A stretch of 11,345 bases of DNA, from the NCBI GenBank assembly GCA_002316315.1, contig DCDG01000024.1, forward strand, positions 1 to 11,345, given 5' to 3'. The position numbers and the translations under genes were made by a program. The DNA comes from Candidatus Aminicenantes bacterium UBA1061. GTDB taxonomy: Bacteria; Acidobacteriota; Aminicenantia; Aminicenantales; Saccharicenantaceae. The notes beneath the pieces are model-generated. The model did not search any database and was not told the origin of the DNA. It saw only the letters and a list, made by a program, of their open reading frames with translations. Below, one piece after another: positions 1-4,931 of the stretch. Every line of letters starts with the position of its first letter. Position 1 is the stretch's first letter.

Positions 1-216
1 GACAAAAAACTCATCCCCCTCGGCGCTTTTTCTAAGCTTATGGTTAAAATGGGCTAAGGCTATTTGAAGCTGCGGCCAGTCTTTCTTTTTAAGCTCAACT
101 AAAAGATGAACCAGGGCGACTGAATCCTGACCTCCGGAGACAGCCACCAGCAGGCGGGATCGAGGCGAGAAGAGCTTTTCCGCCTCAACAAATTTTTTGA
201 ACTTTTGATAAATCAT
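1..216 (-). CDS. tilS: tRNA(Ile)-lysidine synthase TilS, N-terminal part (cut by window edge)
   Basis: The first 72 residues are visible; the rest lies beyond the left edge. TilS is a cytoplasmic ATP-dependent enzyme that joins lysine to C34 of the CAU anticodon of tRNA-Ile2, changing decoding from AUG to AUA. The sequence shows the N-type PP-loop ATPase signature SGGQDS (residues 27-32) after a hydrophobic strand (LLVAV). The family block follows at 56-72 (HFNHKLR, then SAEGDEFFV, matching the usual H-x-NH-x-LR...SD/EGDE-x-FV). The ATG at 216 fits the usual family N-terminus. It has no Shine-Dalgarno sequence, because only 8 bases (TTTATTTT) separate it from the upstream tRNA. It is probably co-transcribed with that tRNA from the promoter at 309-337. 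MesJ/TilS is the only PP-loop family that fits both blocks; a related tRNA thiolase is much less likely. Confidence 0.9.
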   Translation of the reverse strand, partial: MIYQKFKKFVEAEKLFSPRSRLLVAVSGGQDSVALVHLLVELKKKDWPQLQIALAHFNHKLRKSAEGDEFFV

Positions 217-224
217 AAAATAAA

Positions 225-298
225 TGGCGGCGGAGGGATTTGAACCCCCGACACTGCGGATATGAGCCGCATGCTCTGACCAACTGAGCTACGCCGCC
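225..298 (-). tRNA. tRNA with CAU anticodon, probably elongator tRNA-Met
   Basis: The 74-base cloverleaf is complete. It has a perfect 7-bp acceptor stem (GGCGGCG/CGCCGCC), D stem GCTC/GAGC, anticodon stem TGCGG/CCGCA around loop CTCATAT, five-base variable loop GTGTC, T stem with one G-U pair, T loop TTCAAAT and discriminator A. CCA is not encoded. The paired G1-C72 and the lack of the three-GC anticodon stem rule out initiator tRNA. The choice is therefore elongator Met or tRNA-Ile2, which carries the same CAU before lysidine modification. Acceptor pairs 4-69 and 5-68 are G-C here, whereas the known E. coli TilS substrate has C-G at both. With the general resemblance to bacterial elongator Met sequences, this favours Met. 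Location directly before tilS keeps Ile2 open as an alternative. Confidence 0.95.
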
Positions 299-308
299 GG
301 GTATCTGA

Positions 309-337
309 ATTTTATCCGACCCTCCCCTCATAGTCAA
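309..337 (-). promoter_or_regulatory. Sigma-70-type promoter for the tRNA-tilS unit
   Basis: On the minus strand, TTGACT (337-332) and TAAAAT (314-309) are separated by exactly 17 bases. Each box matches the sigma-70 consensus at five of six positions. Transcription would begin about 301-303, only a few bases before the tRNA 5' end at 298, which is typical of a strong stable-RNA promoter. It lies in the short gap after the aldolase-like gene stop (388), so the tRNA and tilS are probably independent of that gene. Confidence 0.75.
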
Positions 338-387
338 TATGCCGGTAAGTATGTCACCAAGCCTGCCGGTGCGCCGTCTCACCTGGC

Positions 388-1803
388 TCACCATTTTTTT
401 GCTTTTTCGGGCTCCATTTTTCTTAAGTCGAGGCCTCGTTCAACTGCCGCCAGCCGGTAAAGGCAGATTTCGCGGAGCGATGAAGGATGGTGCAATGCTT
501 CTGACAGAGACAAACCGCCAACCGCCCAGACTCCTCCGCCCCTGACCACCACCACTCTATAATCATGGAGAAGGCTTATCAACCGGTCTTCATCAAATTC
601 TGGCGGCAGAACTGGAATCACTAAGTACATGAAACTGCCTTCAGCATCAACCGGAATTATTTTTTCGATGGGTGTCTCTTCGCCCGGATAGATAAAATGA
701 GCATGAGCTTCGGCCTCGGGCACATAGGCATGAATCAGAGCCTGGAAATCACTTTCGGCATAGATTTTTTTGTGAAGCAAAAGCTCAGTGTCATCACCCG
801 GATTCGGAGCCAGAGGCAGCTTGAGGAGTGGCCCGCCCACCTCGTAGGGCATCGAAGCCTGCGGCGCATAGAGCAAATAATCAACGCCCCGGACTGACAT
901 TGAACCGGTATGAAATGGAGACAGACGTGATTCGAACAGACGGTTTCCCGTCTTGCGGAACTCTTTAAGAATCTCATCTTCCTCAGGAAAATCGCAGCGG
1001 TTTTCAATGTCGGTGTTGTAAGGAGCCGGGCAAAAATGGAAGTAGCTCTCGGGCGCGGCTTTGATTTTGGAGCGGAGCTCTTCTAATTCGGGGGTCTGGC
1101 CAACCGGCAGTGGAGCCTCCCGGGCAAGGTTCTTTTCTTGCTTTTCTGGTGTTTTGAGGGCGTGGCGTTTGGCCCGCGTGCTTCTTATCTGCCTTTCGAT
1201 GAGCCTGACGATATAGCCAGCATTATTGGCCAGACAGAGATTAAAAAAAGTTTCTTTGAGCGTCCGGCCCCGGGTCATCGCTCCATGGCCATAAATTATG
1301 GTCAGAGGATGGTCAGCCAGGCGAGCCGGGATAGTTTTGGCCATCTCGGGTGAGCCACTTGGCACAGCAAACCAGTCGACCGGAATTTCGGGACCCAGAT
1401 GATAAAAAGCCAGCGGGTCAACCGGGACAAAGGGCGGCGGCGTTTTTGGAGCGGGCTGGTCGTCAAGAGTAGCCATAATAAGCTCTTTGACATGGGCATG
1501 CATCGAAGCCTGGGCCCCGGGCAATGACAGAATATTCACATGGATATCAGTCTCCGAGGAGGCTTTGTAGTAGCCGAAATCAGTTTCGCCCGGCGAGAGA
1601 TAGCAGAGATGGTTCGGCTCGAGGTCGCCCTTCTGGGAACCGGTGGCGGTAATGACTACCATTTCTTCGCCCTGAGCATTTTTCCAGCGAATAGCCATGT
1701 TGCCGCTGTGGCTGTCCTGAATGTCATAGAGAAGAGAGGCCTGACCGATGGAATGAAAAAGGCGAAAGATGTCTTCGCTTGCCTGCCATTTATATGGAGC
1801 CAT
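388..1803 (-). CDS. Tandem class II aldolase/adducin-fold protein (471 aa)
   Basis: Two class II aldolase-like domains lie in a row. Domain 1 (about 10-205) has a phosphate-loop-like SGNMAIR (33-39) and the full set of likely metal ligands: E84, H102/H104 in MHAHV, and H173 in YGHGAM. Spacing is close to fuculose-phosphate aldolase (E73, H92, H94, H155). Domain 2 (about 275-460) has HTGSMSVRG (298-306), E350 and HAH (367-369). The final motif reads RGGGVWAVGG (421-430) where the family normally has GHGVWAVG, so the third histidine is glycine. A charged linker (about 205-275) joins the halves. The family makes aldolases, epimerases and dehydratases acting on sugar phosphates; the substrate here cannot be told. 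The ATG at 1803 is chosen because GGAGG stands 7 bases upstream. A longer frame from a TTG at 1896 lacks such a site. The protein is probably cytoplasmic. Confidence 0.85.
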   Translation of the reverse strand: MAPYKWQASEDIFRLFHSIGQASLLYDIQDSHSGNMAIRWKNAQGEEMVVITATGSQKGDLEPNHLCYLSPGETDFGYYKASSETDIHVNILSLPGAQASMHAHVKELIMATLDDQPAPKTPPPFVPVDPLAFYHLGPEIPVDWFAVPSGSPEMAKTIPARLADHPLTIIYGHGAMTRGRTLKETFFNLCLANNAGYIVRLIERQIRSTRAKRHALKTPEKQEKNLAREAPLPVGQTPELEELRSKIKAAPESYFHFCPAPYNTDIENRCDFPEEDEILKEFRKTGNRLFESRLSPFHTGSMSVRGVDYLLYAPQASMPYEVGGPLLKLPLAPNPGDDTELLLHKKIYAESDFQALIHAYVPEAEAHAHFIYPGEETPIEKIIPVDAEGSFMYLVIPVLPPEFDEDRLISLLHDYRVVVVRGGGVWAVGGLSLSEALHHPSSLREICLYRLAAVERGLDLRKMEPEKAKKW

Positions 1804-2140
1804 GTTTAACCTCCGTTTCCTGACGCCGGCGCCAGGCCTGCGGTCAGCTTCCGGCACCCAGCAGATTTCTGGCCCGGCCGCGGCTTCCTCTGGCAACTCA
1901 AATTGTGCTGCCTCGACTGCTCAGCCCATGTCCCCTCCCGGGCTCTAAAAATTATGCCGCCCTGCTCAGAATCTTCATACCTTATATTCACTTTTACATT
2001 ATATTTATATTTCATGCTCTAAGACCTCATTTCTCCTGCTTCATATTTCGTGCTATGCGTTTCAGCGCTCACCTTTCGTCGCTCTAACCCCAGGCCCTCA
2101 TGTTCTATTGTCTCGGCTGCCAGTCATTAGTCATCAGCCA
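1804..2140. other. Intergenic gap, low-complexity, no gene seen
   Basis: This 337-base gap lies between the aldolase-like gene and the oxidoreductase gene. The part nearest the aldolase start is G+C-rich; the middle (about 1965-2065) is A+T-rich with near-repeats such as GAAATATGAA and GAAATATAAA on the minus strand. A perfect TATAAT on the minus strand (2003-1998) could be a -10 box for the aldolase gene, but no good -35 box lies 16-18 bases upstream. A 69-codon minus-strand frame (2015-1806) ends just before the aldolase start. Its second half reads like out-of-frame G+C-rich sequence, so it is not called a gene. No terminator was found. Confidence 0.5.
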
Positions 2141-2144
2141 TCAG
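2121..2144. repeat. Short degenerate heptamer tandem repeat
   Basis: The plus strand reads CAGTCAT, TAGTCAT, CAGCCAT, CAG: three 7-base units and a partial fourth. The array overlaps the stop codon of the oxidoreductase gene (2143-2141) by a few bases. It looks like simple-sequence slippage rather than a functional site. Confidence 0.5.
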
Positions 2145-3991
2145 GTTTTTTTCCGCTCAATTTTCATTTCCCGAAGATATGACTCCCCCGGGCGGCCATC
2201 ATCATTCCAGCCTCGAGCCCGGTAATAATCGCGGCGCATCTGGAGCATGTTCTCACGGCTAATAGCCCGGGGCTTGCCTTCCGACACAATAGGAATCTCC
2301 GAGAAGCGCGAGGGCAGTATATCCTCTTCTTCCGGGTTGAGGCCAGCCTCCAGATTAAATAAGCGCTCGAGGGCGGCGATGCGGTTAGCTATTTCTTCCA
2401 GACGGGCGGTAGAAAAATCATAGCCAGTAATGCCACTGACTATTCTTGCCCAGGGTTCAATGGCGAAAGAAAAACCGGTGAAGCGGCAGACACCGAGGCT
2501 ATCCTGAAGAATGCCGGTATTCTGCATGTTGCGAATAGCGATGGGAGACTGCAAAAGGCTGAAGCGCGGAATCTCTTTGGTGCCGCCAAAAAAGGCCAGC
2601 GAGACGGCATAACCGCCACGAAGGTGACAGGCACCGGTGGGAGAAGTCATGTAGCCCAGGGCCTGGGCATAAGAGGCCCGTGGGTCATAGCCAGGGATTT
2701 CCAGCTTTTTGACCTGCATGGCCAGCTCAGGATGGCCGCAGGCGGCCGCCAGGCGGTAGGAACCTTCAGCCAGAAGCGAGCCAAGACCTCGCCGATAGGC
2801 CGTGAGTTCGACCAGCTTTTCCAGCAGATCCCCGCGGCCAAATTTAATTTCGAGGTCGTCAGTTTGCTCGGAAGTCAAGTAGTCTTTTTCAAAAAGTTCC
2901 ATGGCGCAGGCGACTGTTCCGCCAAAAGTGACCGTGTCGAGGCCGAGCTCATTGGCCAGATAATTGGCCTGAATGATGTAATCAAGGTCATAGATGTCGC
3001 AGACCGGGCCCATCAGGACGGTTGTTTCATATTCGGGGCCTTCACCGCGGCGGACCCGACCGTCAGCTGTTTTAACCGCTGTATGACGCTGGCAGCCAAT
3101 CGGGCAGAGATAACAGGAACCTGCTTTTTCCAGATAACCGCGGGCAATAGCTTCCCCTGAAATGCGCTCTAGCTTTTCCTCGTCGTGGTTGACATCGAGA
3201 AAATTCCGGTGCGGCAGCATATTGATGACATTGATGAGAAGAATAAGACCGGCTGTGCCCAGTTCGCGCATCAACCTTTTGGTAATCGGGGCCTGCTTTA
3301 ACAAATAAATGGCTTGATCAACGCCGGAACGGTAACGGGCTTCATCGGCAATGGTGATTTTTTCGCGGCCGCGGACACGAATCCCTTTGAGGTTTTTGCT
3401 GCCAAAAACAGCGCCTGGACCACAGCGACCATAGACGCGGTTTTTATCATTGGCGACAACTGCATATTTAACGAGATTCTCACCGGCCGGTCCAATGACC
3501 AGAGCGCGGTAGAGATTGCCGGGAGTGCTGCCGGCAGTCAGGCTATCAGTTGACTCGGGGACGTTTTTCCCCCAGAGATGAGACGCATCGAGGATTTCAA
3601 TTTTTTCCGGGCTGAGGTCAATAAAAACAGGGTGACTGGCCCGGCCACGAATGATAAGGGCATCGTAACCGGTGGCTTTAAATGTATGGCCCCAGGTTCC
3701 GCCTGAGTTTGACGTGCCGATATAACCGGTGAGAGGCGATTTATAGACCATATGGCCGCGGGCAGCAGTGGGAGCCTGCGAACCGACCAGGGGCGAGCTG
3801 GCGATGACGATGACATTATCAGGACCGAGGGGATCGGCAGAGGGTTCTATCCGGTCATAAAACAGTTTGGTGGCCAGACCACGACCGCCAAGATAAAGAA
3901 GAACATCCTGAGCGTCCAGTGCCTCGATTTTGATATTGCCGGTGGTCAGATTTATTTCCAGCACCCGGCCATGATATCCAGGAATAGCCAT
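2141..3991 (-). CDS. aor: Aldehyde:ferredoxin oxidoreductase family, tungstopterin enzyme
   Basis: The 616-residue length is normal for this family of cytoplasmic enzymes. They oxidise aldehydes to carboxylic acids, or act in reverse, with ferredoxin, using a bis-pterin tungsten centre and one 4Fe-4S cluster. Visible motifs include the N-terminal GGRGLATKL (35-43), AARGHMVYKSPLTG (76-89), a glycine-rich block (96-101), and the pterin-binding RCGPGAVFGSKNLKG (189-203). The cluster motif C293-x2-C296-x3-C300 is completed by C502 in DSLGVC. GPEYET (318-323) and the CHLR histidine (H456) match residues near the metal in Pyrococcus AOR. A modest AGGT stands about 9 bases before the ATG. The upstream moaD supplies a cofactor-synthesis partner. 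The subfamily (AOR, FOR, GOR or a benzoyl-CoA-reductase-like branch) and substrate cannot be told; no ferredoxin-like electron-carrier subunit gene is adjacent. Confidence 0.95.
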   Translation of the reverse strand: MAIPGYHGRVLEINLTTGNIKIEALDAQDVLLYLGGRGLATKLFYDRIEPSADPLGPDNVIVIASSPLVGSQAPTAARGHMVYKSPLTGYIGTSNSGGTWGHTFKATGYDALIIRGRASHPVFIDLSPEKIEILDASHLWGKNVPESTDSLTAGSTPGNLYRALVIGPAGENLVKYAVVANDKNRVYGRCGPGAVFGSKNLKGIRVRGREKITIADEARYRSGVDQAIYLLKQAPITKRLMRELGTAGLILLINVINMLPHRNFLDVNHDEEKLERISGEAIARGYLEKAGSCYLCPIGCQRHTAVKTADGRVRRGEGPEYETTVLMGPVCDIYDLDYIIQANYLANELGLDTVTFGGTVACAMELFEKDYLTSEQTDDLEIKFGRGDLLEKLVELTAYRRGLGSLLAEGSYRLAAACGHPELAMQVKKLEIPGYDPRASYAQALGYMTSPTGACHLRGGYAVSLAFFGGTKEIPRFSLLQSPIAIRNMQNTGILQDSLGVCRFTGFSFAIEPWARIVSGITGYDFSTARLEEIANRIAALERLFNLEAGLNPEEEDILPSRFSEIPIVSEGKPRAISRENMLQMRRDYYRARGWNDDGRPGESYLREMKIERKKT

Positions 3992-4349
3992 CTTTTAAGT
4001 TACCTTTTTTACCCGCTAAACCTTAGCCTTCTAAAATATCAGAATCCCTTATTTCTGTAAAACAGGGATAGCCAGACGGGGGAGCAAAAAAGCTGGCGCA
4101 CACAAAAAAGGAATACCAAAGATCCTAAGCAAAAAAGTTCCCGCACGCGCTCTATATTTTTTATCATACTAAAGGGCGATCCCGGGCCAGGAAATAATCA
4201 ATCAACGATCAGGAGATATAGATTATGTCCTTTGTTTCTATGAGCCAATTTGCATTCGCCCTGGTTGCATGAGTCAAGTTTTTTTCTTCTTTGCGGTTAT
4301 TTAATCCATATCGGACCCTATTAGGCTTGCTCGGGCTCAGAGGCCAGGA
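3992..4349. other. 358-base gap between moaD and aor
   Basis: No gene is seen. The gap forms the aor leader on the minus strand. It holds one copy of the 21-base dispersed element (4210-4230) and three CAAAAAAG words on the plus strand (4085, 4103, 4130). A possible weak hairpin pairs ATCCC with GGGAT (about 4044-4070). Candidate promoter pieces on the minus strand are poor: TTGGCT is only 15 bases from CATAAT, and TATGAT (about 4167-4172) lacks a -35 box. The long leader could hide a cofactor-sensing RNA, but no riboswitch family was recognised by eye. Confidence 0.5.
4210..4230 (-). repeat. Dispersed 21-base element, copy 3 (solo)
   Basis: On the minus strand this reads GGACAT then AATCTATATCTCCTG. 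It matches the plus-strand copy at 4763-4783 at 18 of 21 bases and the copy at 4856-4876 at 17 of 21. Similarity to the second copy continues weakly for about 10 bases, with an AATCAA word beside both. No inverted partner was seen nearby. Confidence 0.6.
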
Positions 4350-4634
4350 TTATCCGCCGCCCATTAATGGAAAGATGGTTACTGTTGTTCCATCCTCAAG
4401 CTTGAGCCCGGTCAGAGTATCATGGCTTACTATCGAGCCGTTAATCATAATCACCAGATCTTCCCTCACCTGGCCATCTTTAAAGATTTCAGGCCTGGCC
4501 GCAGGTGTTTCCGCTAAGCGGTCAAAGAGTTCTATGAGATCTGGATTCTCATTAAAGACCAGTTCTTTTTCCTTAGCGCCAAATAATTCACGAAAAGGAG
4601 CAAAGAACTTAACTTTAACTTTTACCGGCGGCAT
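4350..4634 (-). CDS. moaD: MoaD-family molybdopterin synthase sulfur carrier
   Basis: This 94-residue protein has the ubiquitin-like beta-grasp pattern of MoaD/ThiS. It starts with the hydrophobic strand VKVKVKFFAPFRELFG (4-19). Next comes the strand-turn VIMINGSIVSHDTLTGLKLEDGTTVTIFP (61-89), and it ends FPLMGGG. In the pathway the C-terminal glycine is adenylated by a MoeB-type enzyme and thiolated; MoaE then transfers the sulfur to precursor Z to make molybdopterin. Here the likely client is the tungsten enzyme encoded next downstream, a common pairing. GGGAG lies 7 bases before the ATG. The tail has three glycines rather than the usual two. MoaE, MoeB and other cofactor genes are not in the window. 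A general sulfur carrier role, as for some archaeal and bacterial MoaD/ThiS-like proteins, is the main alternative. Confidence 0.9.
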   Translation of the reverse strand: MPPVKVKVKFFAPFRELFGAKEKELVFNENPDLIELFDRLAETPAARPEIFKDGQVREDLVIMINGSIVSHDTLTGLKLEDGTTVTIFPLMGGG

Positions 4635-4701
4635 ATGTTGACTCCCGTTAACTTTACTTTTTTTTAACCTTCTTGTTCCATCAGACCCGATCCAGTTTAT
4701 T

Positions 4702-4731
4702 ATTATGCTTTAATCCGAACTGGCAATGCAA
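4702..4731 (-). promoter_or_regulatory. Candidate moaD promoter inside a short inverted repeat
   Basis: On the minus strand CATAAT (4707-4702) lies 18 bases after TTGCAT (4731-4726). The -10 box matches consensus at five of six positions, the -35 box at only three. A perfect 6-base inverted repeat (CCAGTT at 4692-4697, AACTGG at 4718-4723 on the plus strand) flanks the -10 box and could be an operator or chance. Confidence 0.35.
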
Positions 4732-4762
4732 CTAGATATGACGCCAAGCCTACAGAAACCGT

Positions 4763-4876
4763 GGACACCATCTATATTTCCTGTTTTTTTATACAAGATA
4801 GGCGCTCCGAGGTCAACAAATAATCAGCCAGTGACCGGCCAAACAATCAAATAATCAGGAAATAAGGATTGTGTCC
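4763..4876. repeat. Inverted-repeat element, REPIN- or MITE-like
   Basis: The ends are 21-base imperfect inverted repeats. The left end (plus strand, 4763-4783) is GGACAC then CATCTATATTTCCTG. The right end (4856-4876), read on the minus strand, is GGACAC then AATCCTTATTTCCTG. They match at 18 of 21 bases and enclose 72 bases without a reading frame of note. A single further copy lies in the aor leader (4210-4230). The arrangement of two short palindromic units in opposite orientation resembles REPINs mobilised by RAYT (TnpA_REP) transposases, or a small non-autonomous element. No transposase is in the window, so the mobiliser is inferred. Confidence 0.6.
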
Positions 4877-4931
4877 CCAGTTTTAGCCTATCTAGCTGAT
4901 AATAAAGCACATCCGCTGGCCCGACCCCATT

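Larger units (their letters stand above)
4635..4931. other. 297-base gap between the secretin gene and moaD
   Basis: No gene is seen. It contains the inverted-repeat element (4763-4876) and, nearer moaD, a candidate promoter. Just past the secretin stop, a 5-bp stem (GCCCG/CGGGC with a 12-base loop, about 4918-4939) has no following T-run on the minus strand, so it is not called a terminator. Confidence 0.5.

Noticed and set aside
1804..1896. Longer aldolase-like protein starting at a TTG at 1896
   Set aside because: The extra 31 residues do not resemble the fold, and the ATG at 1803 has a well-spaced GGAGG.
1806..2015. 69-codon minus-strand frame just before the aldolase-like gene
   Set aside because: Its start lacks a good ribosome site, its second half reads as arbitrary G+C-rich sequence, and its end overlaps the ribosome site of the aldolase-like gene. 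A leader peptide is possible but unsupported.
2624..3160. 178-codon plus-strand open frame
   Set aside because: It lies wholly inside the oxidoreductase gene on the opposite strand, has no recognisable domain, and the minus-strand protein shows all family motifs.
4103..4125. Inverted partner for the solo element at 4210-4230
   Set aside because: GGAATACCAAAGATCC looks vaguely similar but needs gaps and matches too few bases.
4081..4140. Terminator in the aor leader at the T-runs
   Set aside because: The hairpin AGGA/TCCT before one T-run has only four base pairs, too weak to call.
4321..4349. Terminator after moaD
   Set aside because: Short G+C-rich pairings can be drawn (GGC/GCC, CTC/GAG), but they are broken by bulges and not followed by a T-run.
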